Assembly (NCBI RefSeq): GCF_001984065.1
Contig: NZ_LYVP01000043.1
Coordinates: 1-44,122 of the forward strand
Length of the DNA: 44,122 nucleotides
From: Pseudomonas sp. KK4
GTDB lineage: Bacteria > Pseudomonadota > Gammaproteobacteria > Pseudomonadales > Pseudomonadaceae
Reading direction: 5' to 3'
How positions within the stretch are numbered: position 1 is the first letter of the stretch; each line of letters opens with the position of its first letter. The translations under genes and the position numbers were made by a program. Positions 23,348 through 30,916 of the stretch are shown piece by piece. The notes beneath the pieces were generated by a model. That model had not been told where the DNA came from. It did no database searches and was given only the letters and a program-made list of their open reading frames with translations.

Positions 23348-24527
23348 CGCGCAATGCCTCGACCGGTTGCAGCCGGGAAGCCAGCATGGCCGGGTACAGG
23401 CCAAAAAATACCCCGACCAGCAACGTACTGAGCACGCCGATGGGCAGTGACAAAGGCGCGAGGAAGAACGTCCAGCCCGACACGTTGGCATAAGTGAACG
23501 CACAGGCAATGCCCAGCAGCCCACCGCACAACGCCCCCACGGCAGTCAGCGTGATGGCCTCGAACATGAACAGATTGCGGATGTCCCGCCGGCGCGCGCC
23601 CAGCGCCATGCGCACACCTATTTCGCGTCGTCGCGACGACACGTTCATGAGCATCACGTTCATCACGCCGGTACCGCCGCCGATCAGTGATAGGCCACCG
23701 AGCGCCATCAACAGGTAGGCGAAGGTGCGGGTTTGCCGGGTCATGCCCTCCATGAGTTGCTGCGGGATCATCATGTCGACGTCCTGGGCGCCGGACAGTC
23801 GTTTCAGCGGGTCGGTCAATGCCGCCGCGGTCGCACTGATGTCCTGTTGGGCTGCCACGCGAATGATCACGTCACGGATGTGCACCGAATCGCTGAGCCG
23901 GCGCATGCCGGCCAGGGGGATGAACAGCGAGTCGTTGGCCCGCACCGGAATCAGCAGGCTGTCGGGTTGGTTGCGCAGAATGCCGATCACCTGGAACAGA
24001 TAATCGTCAACGCGTATCCGATCACCAATGCGCAAGGGATCAGCCGCCGTGCCGAGGTCTTCAGCCAGTCGGTGCCCGACCACGGCGTAGGTATCACCCT
24101 GATCGAAGGCCGACAAAAAACGCCCTTCACGGAGCGTCAAACCCATCGCCCCCGGCAGTTCCGCAGTGCTGCCCACCAGTTGGGTGTACTGGGTGCGGCC
24201 CTTGAACGTCACCGAACTGCCGGTTTGCGCAGTGGGTGCGATGTTCAGCAGGTTGGGGACCCAGGCGCGCAGTTGATCGGTATCAAGCGTCAGGCGAGCA
24301 ACGCTTCCAACCCGGGTGGATTCGGGCAGTTGAGCGACCAGCGTGGTGACGCCCATTCCCTTGAAAATCATTGAAGCCTCCTCGGCGGCGTTGCTGCCGA
24401 TGTTGATCATGGCCACCACCGATGAACTGCCAATCGCAATGCCGATCAGCGCCAGTACCGAACGCTTGCCCAACGCCCGCAGGCTGGTGCCCAGGTCCTG
24501 CAGCACAAGGGTGCCTAGCGCGGACAA
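23340..24527 (-). CDS. MacB-type ABC transporter permease
   Basis: 395 aa from a TTG at 24527 preceded by AGGAG. It has the MacB/FtsX plan: one N-terminal membrane segment (ALIGIAIGSSSVVAMINIG), a large periplasmic domain (about 50-275) and three C-terminal segments. Between the latter lies the conserved cytoplasmic loop NVSSRRREIGVRMALGARRRDI. In E. coli MacB and PvdT the ATPase is fused to this permease. Here it is a separate gene, with a 13-bp overlap. Such systems extract substrates from the periplasm by a mechanical cycle. Confidence 0.93.
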   Translation of the reverse strand: MSALGTLVLQDLGTSLRALGKRSVLALIGIAIGSSSVVAMINIGSNAAEEASMIFKGMGVTTLVAQLPESTRVGSVARLTLDTDQLRAWVPNLLNIAPTAQTGSSVTFKGRTQYTQLVGSTAELPGAMGLTLREGRFLSAFDQGDTYAVVGHRLAEDLGTAADPLRIGDRIRVDDYLFQVIGILRNQPDSLLIPVRANDSLFIPLAGMRRLSDSVHIRDVIIRVAAQQDISATAAALTDPLKRLSGAQDVDMMIPQQLMEGMTRQTRTFAYLLMALGGLSLIGGGTGVMNVMLMNVSSRRREIGVRMALGARRRDIRNLFMFEAITLTAVGALCGGLLGIACAFTYANVSGWTFFLAPLSLPIGVLSTLLVGVFFGLYPAMLASRLQPVEALRDE

Positions 24528-25225
24528 GGGCAGATCTCCTGCAGCACACCGTTATCGACCCGAACCTGACGGTCCAGGCGACTGGCGATCGCCGGGTCAT
24601 GGGTGACCACGATCAACGTCACGTTCCGGGTCCGGTTGAGCGACAACAGCAGCTCCATGATCTCGTCCGCCGTGCGCCGGTCCAGGTTGCCGGTGGGTTC
24701 GTCCGCCAGGATCAGCGACGGCTCGCCGATCAACGCCCGGGCAATCGCCACCCGTTGCCGCTGACCGCCGGACAGGTCGGCGGGACGATGCCGGGCGCGC
24801 TGTTCCAGGCCGACCTGGGCGAGCATGTGCAGGGCGCGTTGTTGCGCTTGGTTGCGCGGGGTATTGCGATAGCGCAGGGGCAGGGCGACGTTGTCGAGGG
24901 CACTCAGGCGCGGCATTAGGTTGAAGCTCTGGAAAATGAAGCCGATGTGGCGATTGCGGATGGCGGCGAGTTCGTCCGGAGTGGCGGAGAAGATATTTTG
25001 ACCGGCAAGGCAATATTCACCGGAGTCGGCGCAATCCAGTAAGCCAAGAATATTCAGTAGTGTGCTTTTGCCTGAACCGGAAGCACCCAGCAGTGCGCAA
25101 CTTTCGCCTTTGTTTATCGTCATGGAAACGTTATTCAGGATTGAAAGACTTTCGTCGGAATGCGGATAGCTTTTGTTGATATTTGACAGGCGGATGAGAT
25201 GATCATTAACAGGCATTTGGGTCAT
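24515..25225 (-). CDS. ABC transporter ATP-binding protein (MacB/LolD type)
   Basis: 236 aa from the ATG at 25225 (MTQMPVNDHLIRLSNI). An in-frame ATG at 25285 would add 20 residues encoded by a perfect hairpin and is less likely. Neither start has a strong ribosome-binding site. Walker A GASGSGKST is at 47-55, with the Q-loop in FIFQSFNLMP, signature LSGGQRQRVAIA, Walker B LILADEPTG and H-loop THD. The ATPase powers the overlapping permease gene. It is first in the four-gene exporter operon, downstream of the small exported-protein genes. Confidence 0.93.
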   Translation of the reverse strand: MTQMPVNDHLIRLSNINKSYPHSDESLSILNNVSMTINKGESCALLGASGSGKSTLLNILGLLDCADSGEYCLAGQNIFSATPDELAAIRNRHIGFIFQSFNLMPRLSALDNVALPLRYRNTPRNQAQQRALHMLAQVGLEQRARHRPADLSGGQRQRVAIARALIGEPSLILADEPTGNLDRRTADEIMELLLSLNRTRNVTLIVVTHDPAIASRLDRQVRVDNGVLQEICPCPR

Positions 25226-25251
25226 TGATGCGCCAGTCGACTGCTGATTAA

Positions 25252-25283
25252 GTTGCTCGCCATCTAAATCATTGGCGAGCAAC
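25252..25283 (-). promoter_or_regulatory. Perfect 10-bp stem-loop upstream of the exporter operon
   Basis: GTTGCTCGCC pairs with GGCGAGCAAC across a 12-nt AT-rich loop. It stands between the small exported-protein genes and the ATPase start at 25225 and has no T-run on the minus strand. It may set the ratio between the two parts of the locus by stopping or protecting RNA, or serve as an operator. Confidence 0.55.
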
Positions 25284-25328
25284 ATTGTATTGATGATCAG
25301 CTGAAGTGATGACTCCGGATTTTTCAGC

Positions 25329-25415
25329 TCAGATCAGGAGTTCCACAGCGCACCTGGGGTCCTTTTCTCCTGGTCTGGAAAAAATGAATTCGACGCTCGT
25401 CAGCACCTTGCTTCT
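25329..25415 (-). pseudogene. Remnant C-terminal tail of a third small exported protein
   Basis: A minus-strand frame of 28 codons ending in TGA at 25329 repeats the C-terminus of the neighbouring gene at 25466-25927. RPGEKDPRCAVELLI corresponds to RPGKKDPTCIAELMI, and the preceding SKVLTSVEFIFS corresponds to SRVLVRVNFVFD. Upstream the frame meets a stop within about ten codons and no signal peptide or N-terminal part remains. It is the residue of a tandem duplication whose 5' part was lost. Confidence 0.75.
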
Positions 25416-25465
25416 GTTGTGCTCTAGTGGAAAGTTTATTTCCGGATTATTGACATGACTTCAAC

Positions 25466-25927
25466 TCATATCATTAGTTCTGCAATGCACGTGGGGTCTT
25501 TTTTTCCTGGCCTGTCAAAGACAAAGTTGACTCGCACCAGTACCCTGCTTCCGGAAATGTTTGGAATGTTTTGGCTCACGCTGTGCCATTGATTGTCCTG
25601 TTTGCGGTTATCCGGGGATGCCACCTCTTTGACAGTGGTCTCGCTGAATGCAATCAGATTTATATTTGCTCGCGGGCCATAGGTTGCTAATTCATCGTCT
25701 TGATACATTTTATACTGGGTTATGTAGATGCCTTTGCTGCTGCCGTAATCATAATAATGGCCTTTGACATCGCCTCGGAATACACCGTTTAAAGCTTCAC
25801 AGGAAAGGTGCAAGGGTTTAGCAACAGCTCCGCTCATTTTGGCATTGCCGGCGTCGGCAGCGTTGCCGGCCAGTGGCAGGCAGGCCAGTAATACGGACAA
25901 CAGAGAGCCTGCAATAAACTTGTGCAT
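25466..25927 (-). CDS. Small exported protein, unknown family (paralogue A)
   Basis: 153 aa with a signal peptide (MHKFIAGSLLSVLLACLPLAGNA) and AGGATG ribosome-binding site. The mature protein of about 130 residues has two Cys, one near the start (LHLSCEAL) and one near the end (KKDPTCIA), which probably pair. It shares with the next gene upstream the blocks LSCxxxxG-x-RG, GHYYxYG, YxxQY, SPDxxKQDxQWH and VxVxFVFDxxG. I recognise no named family. The position directly before an exporter operon suggests it is the exporter's substrate or a periplasmic partner. Surrounding DNA looks AT-richer than the window average, consistent with acquisition. Confidence 0.8.
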   Translation of the reverse strand: MHKFIAGSLLSVLLACLPLAGNAADAGNAKMSGAVAKPLHLSCEALNGVFRGDVKGHYYDYGSSKGIYITQYKMYQDDELATYGPRANINLIAFSETTVKEVASPDNRKQDNQWHSVSQNIPNISGSRVLVRVNFVFDRPGKKDPTCIAELMI

Positions 25928-26048
25928 TCAAACATCCTTTTTTTGGGTAAGACTCGCGGCCTGATACCGCCGCGAGTAATGCTCATGCTGCTTATATGAG
26001 AAGCAACTATTTGAATTTCATATTCAAGTTGCGTGAGCTGAATTTAAT

Positions 26049-26504
26049 TTATCCAAGGTTGGCCCAACCATCGCACCGGGGATCTCCGCCTTTCTTATCG
26101 AAAACAAACTCCACCCTTACTTGAGTGGCTGGCCACGGCGAGTGCCAGAAATCACCCAGGTCGTGCCACTGGCCATCCTGTTTCATGCTGTCGGGAGATT
26201 TGAACGACTTGCTTCCGCCTCCGCTGGCGTTGGCAATGGTCGTGTTCACATTGGCTTTATTGCGATCAGGGTCAGCATTGAGGATTCTGTATTGATCCAC
26301 ATAAACGCTTCTGCCATTTTGGCCATAGTTATAATAATGGCCCCTGGCTTCGCCTCTCAAACCATCTTTGCTGCACGAAAGGCTGAACGGATAGGAAGGC
26401 ATTTTTGCAGAATCAGACTGGGCGGGGAGGGCCGCATTACTGGTCAGCGGCAGGCAGGCTAACGACAGGGACAGGCACAGGCTGGTTACAGAAAGTTTGA
26501 TCAC
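26049..26504 (-). CDS. Small exported protein, unknown family (paralogue B)
   Basis: 151 aa from a GTG at 26504 with AAGGG upstream. Signal peptide MIKLSVTSLCLSLSLACLPL ends near SNAA. The mature part shares its layout with paralogue A: SLSCSKDGLRGEARG, GHYYNYG, VYVDQYRI, SPDSMKQDGQWHD, VRVEFVFDKKGGDPRC. The paired Cys at both ends are conserved; the C-terminus differs (DGWANLG). The gene is transcribed towards paralogue A, 121 bp away. Function unknown. Confidence 0.8.
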   Translation of the reverse strand: MIKLSVTSLCLSLSLACLPLTSNAALPAQSDSAKMPSYPFSLSCSKDGLRGEARGHYYNYGQNGRSVYVDQYRILNADPDRNKANVNTTIANASGGGSKSFKSPDSMKQDGQWHDLGDFWHSPWPATQVRVEFVFDKKGGDPRCDGWANLG

Positions 26505-26669
26505 TTTTTACACCCTTTTAGATTTTTTTATACCTCGCTAAACCGTCAGTGAAACGAGGCGATCGCAGACTATCGCCTCTTCGAATTTATTAATGTAGGA
26601 AGCCCCAGCGCTGGAAGTAGGAAATCTCGTACTTCCTGCGTGGAAACTCGCCTACGAACTAAACAGCCA

Positions 26670-27980
26670 TTACACCCGCAGCGTCCGGGTCATGCGCAAC
26701 GCCAGCAAACTGCCGCACACTATCACCCCCGCCAGCAGGTACAGCGCCGCATCGGTTGAACCGGTACTGTCCTTGACCCAGCCCACCAGGTACGGGCTGA
26801 GGAAGCCGGCCATCTGGCCCATGGAGTTGATCAGCGCCAGACCGCCAGCGGCCGCGCCGGCACTCAGCAGCGCGGTCGGTACCGGCCAGAACATCGGCAG
26901 GCCGGTAAGGGCGCCCATGGTGGCGATGGTCAGGCCGAGGATGGCGATGGCCGGTGTAGTGGCGAAGTTCACGGCGATCAGCAGGCCGGCCGCACCCATC
27001 AGCATCGGCACTACCAGATGCCAGCGACGTTCCTTGCGCAGGTCCGCCGAACGACCGACCAGCAGCATGAACACCGCCGCCAGCAGGTAGGGAATGGCGC
27101 TCAACCAGCCGATCACCAGGTTATCGCTGAAGCCCAGATTCTTGATGATCGACGGCAACCAGAAGTTGATCGCGTAGACGCCGCTCTGGATGCAGAAATA
27201 GATCAGACCGAAGGCCCAGATCGCCGGGTTCTTGAACACCGCCAACAGCGAATCGGTGGTGGTTGTCGGCTTGTTGGCCAGGTCTTCTGCATGGTCGGCC
27301 TCCAACACCGAGCGCTCGAACGGGGTCAGCCATTTGGCGTTGGCGTAACTGTCGCTGAGCAGGAAATAGGCCAGCGCTCCGAGGATCACGGTCGGAATGC
27401 CTTGCAGCAGGAACATCCACTGCCAGCCGGCCAAGCCACCCTGGCCGGCGGCGAAGTGGTTGAGGATCCAGCCGGAAAACGGGCTGCCGAGCAGGCCGGA
27501 CACCGGTATCGCCGACATGAACAGCGCCATGATGCGGCCGCGGCGGAAGGTCGGGAACCACTGCGAGAGGTACAGCACCACGCCGGGGAAGAACCCGGCT
27601 TCGGCGGCGCCGGTGAACAGGCGCAGGGTGTAGAACTCGGTGGGGGTGGTGACGAACAGCAGGCAGGTCGACAACGTGCCCCAGGTGATCATCATCAGTG
27701 CGATCCAGCGACGCGGGCCGAACCGGGTCAATGCCAGGTTGCTCGGCACGCCGCACAGCACGTAGCCGATGAAGAAGATCCCGGCACCGAGGCCGTACAC
27801 GGTTTCGCTGAACTTCAGCGCGTCGAGCATCTGCAGCTTGGCAAATCCAACGTTCACCCGGTCGAGGTAGTTGAACAGGTAGCAGATGAAAATGAAGGGG
27901 ATCAAACGCAGGGTAATGCGTTTGTAGACGGCATTTTTTTCGTCAACGATGGCCTGGGTAGCGGCGGCGCTCTGTGACAT
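26670..27980 (-). CDS. MFS transporter, anion:cation symporter type (sugar acid / glycerate-like)
   Basis: 436 aa from the ATG at 27980 (MSQSAAATQAIV). Twelve membrane segments are visible. The N-terminal pattern RLIPFIFICYLFNYLDRVNVGFAKLQM, the RFGPRRWIA loop and the AAEAGFFPGVVLYLSQWFP block mark the ACS family, which includes transporters for glucarate, galactonate, tartrate and phthalate. It diverges from a CdaR-type regulator that is followed by glycerate kinase, so a hexarate, glycerate or related hydroxyacid is the likely substrate. A weak hairpin (GGAAGTA/TACTTCC, 26613-26636) lies after the stop. Confidence 0.9.
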   Translation of the reverse strand: MSQSAAATQAIVDEKNAVYKRITLRLIPFIFICYLFNYLDRVNVGFAKLQMLDALKFSETVYGLGAGIFFIGYVLCGVPSNLALTRFGPRRWIALMMITWGTLSTCLLFVTTPTEFYTLRLFTGAAEAGFFPGVVLYLSQWFPTFRRGRIMALFMSAIPVSGLLGSPFSGWILNHFAAGQGGLAGWQWMFLLQGIPTVILGALAYFLLSDSYANAKWLTPFERSVLEADHAEDLANKPTTTTDSLLAVFKNPAIWAFGLIYFCIQSGVYAINFWLPSIIKNLGFSDNLVIGWLSAIPYLLAAVFMLLVGRSADLRKERRWHLVVPMLMGAAGLLIAVNFATTPAIAILGLTIATMGALTGLPMFWPVPTALLSAGAAAGGLALINSMGQMAGFLSPYLVGWVKDSTGSTDAALYLLAGVIVCGSLLALRMTRTLRV

Positions 27981-28071
27981 GGCGGGCTCTCTCTTTATTA
28001 TGATTTTTTGCGATGCAAAGGGTAACGTTGATCGCCCTGTGAGTCTCGGCCACGGGCAGGGTCGCTGTCTT

Positions 28072-28108
28072 TGTGCCTGAGCACAGGGTTTGCCGCCCGG
28101 CCCTGTGC
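28072..28108. promoter_or_regulatory. Candidate operator in the MFS-cdaR divergent region
   Basis: TGTGC-CTGA-GCACA (28072-28085) is a 14-bp dyad. GCACAGGG (28081-28088) and CCCTGTGC (28101-28108) form a second, overlapping pair, and another CCCTGTG occurs at 28036-28042. The cluster lies between the two divergent starts, as a shared regulator site would. Confidence 0.4.
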
Positions 28109-28150
28109 GGCTGAACAACCCCCGATCCATTCGTTTGCAAGGATTCCCCC

Positions 28151-29275
28151 ATGTTTGAACTCGATCACGACCTGGCCCAGGACATCGTCGACCGGGCGAT
28201 GGCCATCCTGCCGTACAACGTCAACGTCATGGACAGCCAGGGGTTGATTCTGGGCAGCGGCGAACCGGAGCGGATCAACACCCGCCATGAGGGCGCGCAA
28301 CTGGTACTGGCCAATGGTCGGGTGGTGGAGATCGACGCGCAGACGGCGATTCATCTCAAAGGCGTGCAACCGGGCATCAACCTGCCGCTGATGCTCGATC
28401 AGCGTCTGATCGGCGTGCTGGGCATCACCGGCGAGCCCGACCAGTTGCGCACTTACGCGCAACTGGTGCGCATGACCGCCGAAATGCTCGTTGGCCAGCG
28501 CAACCAGCAGGACGAACAGCAATGGCGGCGCCAGCGTTGCGACGATCTGCTGGCGCTGTTGCTCAGCGAGGCGGGCAGTTCGCCGCGGCTGATCGACGAG
28601 GCCCAACAACTGGGGCTCAAGCCGCAACTGAACCGGGTGCCGTACCTGTTCGAGCTGGGCATGGAGCACGGGCCGGGGCAAACCGCCGAGGCGCTCAGTG
28701 CCTGGCTGACCACGCGTTATCCGGATAGCTGGTGCGTGAGTTCGGCCAAGACGTCCCTGTTGTGGTGCCGACCGGCCAGTCAAAACCTTGAGAACGAGCG
28801 GTTGCTGGAAAAGCTCGACGGCCTGGGCTGGAACATCCTGCGCATCGCGGTGGGCGGGCAGGCCGATGGGCTGACCGGGCTGCGACGTTGCTATCGGCGG
28901 GTCGGCGACTTGTTGGCCTACGGCCGTGAGGTGTTGCCGCGCTCGCGTCTGCTGACCCTCAATCGTTATCGACTGCCGGTGATGCTCTGGCGCCACCGCA
29001 ACGACGATGCCCTGGACGAGTTGCTCAACCCCTTGCGCAAAGTCATCGCCAAGGACAACAGCGGCCAGTTGCTGGCGACCTTGCGCAGCTGGTGCGACCA
29101 CGACGGCCAAAGCCAGGCCTGCGCCGATTCCCTGGGCATTCACCGCAATAGCCTGCGTTACCGCATGGAGCGGATTGCCGAGCTGAGCGGCGTTGATCCG
29201 CTGCGCCTGGACGGCATGCTCGCGCTTTACCTTGGCGTGCAGCTCCTCCCCCAAACCGACACCCCCACCCTGTAG
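28151..29275 (+). CDS. cdaR: CdaR-family sugar-diacid-responsive transcriptional regulator
   Basis: 374 aa with AAGGA upstream. The N-terminal part (about 1-135, MFELDHDLAQDIVDRAMAIL) is the putative sugar-diacid recognition domain. A middle linker is followed by the PucR/CdaR-type HTH at about 315-370 (QACADSLGIHRNSLRYRMERI). In E. coli CdaR activates genes for galactarate, glucarate and glycerate use. Here it is divergent from a transporter and ahead of glycerate kinase, the same functional set. Its TAG stop codon is part of the REPIN that follows. Confidence 0.92.
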   Translation: MFELDHDLAQDIVDRAMAILPYNVNVMDSQGLILGSGEPERINTRHEGAQLVLANGRVVEIDAQTAIHLKGVQPGINLPLMLDQRLIGVLGITGEPDQLRTYAQLVRMTAEMLVGQRNQQDEQQWRRQRCDDLLALLLSEAGSSPRLIDEAQQLGLKPQLNRVPYLFELGMEHGPGQTAEALSAWLTTRYPDSWCVSSAKTSLLWCRPASQNLENERLLEKLDGLGWNILRIAVGGQADGLTGLRRCYRRVGDLLAYGREVLPRSRLLTLNRYRLPVMLWRHRNDDALDELLNPLRKVIAKDNSGQLLATLRSWCDHDGQSQACADSLGIHRNSLRYRMERIAELSGVDPLRLDGMLALYLGVQLLPQTDTPTL

Positions 29276-29371
29276 GAGCGAGCATGCTCGCGATGGACGT
29301 CAACGATGACGCGGGGTGCCCTGAATCACCGCGGCGTCCTGTCGTCAATCGCGAGCATGCTCGCTCCTACA
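29271..29371. repeat. REPIN (TGTAGGAGCGAGCATGCTCGCGA type)
   Basis: TGTAGGAGCGAGCATGCTCG plus CGATGG on the left and CGCGAGCATGCTCGCTCC plus TACA on the right. The left end supplies the stop codon of cdaR. The copy at 30653-30752 is nearly identical, including the GATGGACGTCAACGATGACG part of the centre. Confidence 0.93.
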
Positions 29372-29504
29372 GGGGGATAGCGTGCGACTTGACGCTGCGC
29401 TTTTGTGGAAATGAACAATAATCCTCATGGCCTCTTGTGCAGCGGCCCGGCGTTATTGTGCGTGCCGGCTGGCAGCATGGGGGTAATGGAACTGGAGAAT
29501 TCCC

Positions 29505-30644
29505 ATGAAAATCGTGATTGCCCCCGACTCGTTCAAAGACAGTATCAGCGCCCAAAGCGCGGCCGATGCCATTGCCCAAGGCTGGAAAGAGGTCTGGCCC
29601 GACGCGCAGATCATCACCTGCCCGATGGCCGATGGCGGCGAGGGCACGGTGGCGGCGGTGCTGGCGGCGTGCGGTGGGGAACGTCAGCGGGCCGAAGTGC
29701 GTGGCCCGCTCGGCGAAACGGCCTATGCCTCCTGGGGCTGGCTGCCCGACAGCCACACCGCGATCATCGAAATGGCCGAGGCCAGCGGGTTGCAACTGGT
29801 GCCGGTGGATAAGCGCGATGCCTGCATCAGCAGCACCTTCGGCACCGGCCAATTGATCCGCGCCGCCCTCGATGAAGGCGCGCAGCGAATCATTCTGGCG
29901 ATCGGCGGCAGCGCTACCAATGACGGCGGCGCCGGTGCGATGCAGGCCCTTGGCGTGCAACTGCTCGATGGTCACGGGCAGGAGCTGGCGCCGGGCGGCC
30001 TGGCATTGGCAAACCTGTGGCGCATTGACCTGAGCGGGCTCGATCCGCGTTTGGCCCAGGTGCGCTTCGACATCGCCGCCGATGTCAACAATCCACTGTG
30101 CGGCGAGCAGGGCGCCTCGGCGATTTTCGGCCCGCAAAAAGGCGCCTCGCCGGAGCAGGTGAGACTGTTGGACAAGGCTCTGGGGCTGTTCGCCAATCAT
30201 TGCGCCAAAGCCTTGGGCCATGATGTGCGAGACGAACCGGGCAGTGGCGCGGCAGGCGGCCTGGGGTTTGCCGCAAAGGCGTTTCTCGGTGCGCAATTCA
30301 AGCCCGGCGTGGAAGTGGTCGCCGAATTGGTGGGCCTGGCCCAAGCCGTCGAAGGCGCCGACCTGGTGATCACCGGTGAAGGCCGTTTCGACGCCCAGAC
30401 CCTGCGCGGCAAGACGCCCTTTGGCGTGGCGCAGATCGCCCGCGAAAAGGGTGTGCCGGTGATCGCCATCGCCGGCACCCTGGGCGAGGATTATCAGGAC
30501 CTGTACAAACACGGCATCGACGCCGCGTTCTCCCTGGCGAGTGGGCCGATGACCCTGGACCAGGCCTGCATCGAAGCGCCACGGTTGTTGTGGGAGCGCA
30601 CCAGCGATATTGCCCGGGTGTGGCGCATCGCCAAAAACCAATAA
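29505..30644 (+). CDS. garK: Glycerate 2-kinase (GarK/GlxK family)
   Basis: 379 aa with GGAG eight bases before the ATG. The enzyme phosphorylates D-glycerate to 2-phosphoglycerate, the entry of glycerate from hexarate or glyoxylate breakdown into glycolysis. Family blocks are clear: MKIVIAPDSFKDS at the start, CPMADGGEGTV near residue 43, IGGSATNDGGAGAMQALG near 130, PGSGAAGGLGFA near 245 and GEGRFDAQTLRGKTP near 288. Length matches the family (about 380). It follows cdaR on the same strand but a REPIN and about 230 bp intervene. Confidence 0.94.
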   Translation: MKIVIAPDSFKDSISAQSAADAIAQGWKEVWPDAQIITCPMADGGEGTVAAVLAACGGERQRAEVRGPLGETAYASWGWLPDSHTAIIEMAEASGLQLVPVDKRDACISSTFGTGQLIRAALDEGAQRIILAIGGSATNDGGAGAMQALGVQLLDGHGQELAPGGLALANLWRIDLSGLDPRLAQVRFDIAADVNNPLCGEQGASAIFGPQKGASPEQVRLLDKALGLFANHCAKALGHDVRDEPGSGAAGGLGFAAKAFLGAQFKPGVEVVAELVGLAQAVEGADLVITGEGRFDAQTLRGKTPFGVAQIAREKGVPVIAIAGTLGEDYQDLYKHGIDAAFSLASGPMTLDQACIEAPRLLWERTSDIARVWRIAKNQ

Positions 30645-30652
30645 CATTTCCC

Positions 30653-30752
30653 TGTAGGAGCGAGCATGCTCGCGATGGACGTCAACGATGACGCGGGATG
30701 CCCGAATGAACGCGGCGTTCTCGCGTCCATCGCGAGCATGCTCGCTCCTACA
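30653..30752. repeat. REPIN (TGTAGGAGCGAGCATGCTCGCGA type)
   Basis: Arms as in the copy at 29271-29371. The first 40 bases or so are the same in both, while the inner right half differs. It begins 8 bp after the glycerate kinase stop, so that gene is bracketed by two copies. Confidence 0.93.
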
Positions 30753-30916
30753 GGGGCTCTGGTGTTTCAGGGTTGAAACACTCGTAACCCCTTGAAAAAT
30801 ATTTCGCAAATCCCCGCAGAATTCCTCAAGCCCCGCCGATACAGATCACAGGCGCCCATGGCGCCGGACTGATCACGCAAGGACGCTCGCCGCCTCACTC
30901 ATCCGAGTATTGTCCT

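Noticed and set aside
20611..25225. Exporter as a pyoverdine PvdRT-OpmQ system
   Set aside because: Those operons have a fused ATPase-permease and the adaptor first, and no siderophore genes are nearby.
24515..25285. The upstream ATG at 25285 as the ATPase start
   Set aside because: It would translate through a perfect hairpin and adds 20 residues with no family similarity. It cannot be fully excluded.
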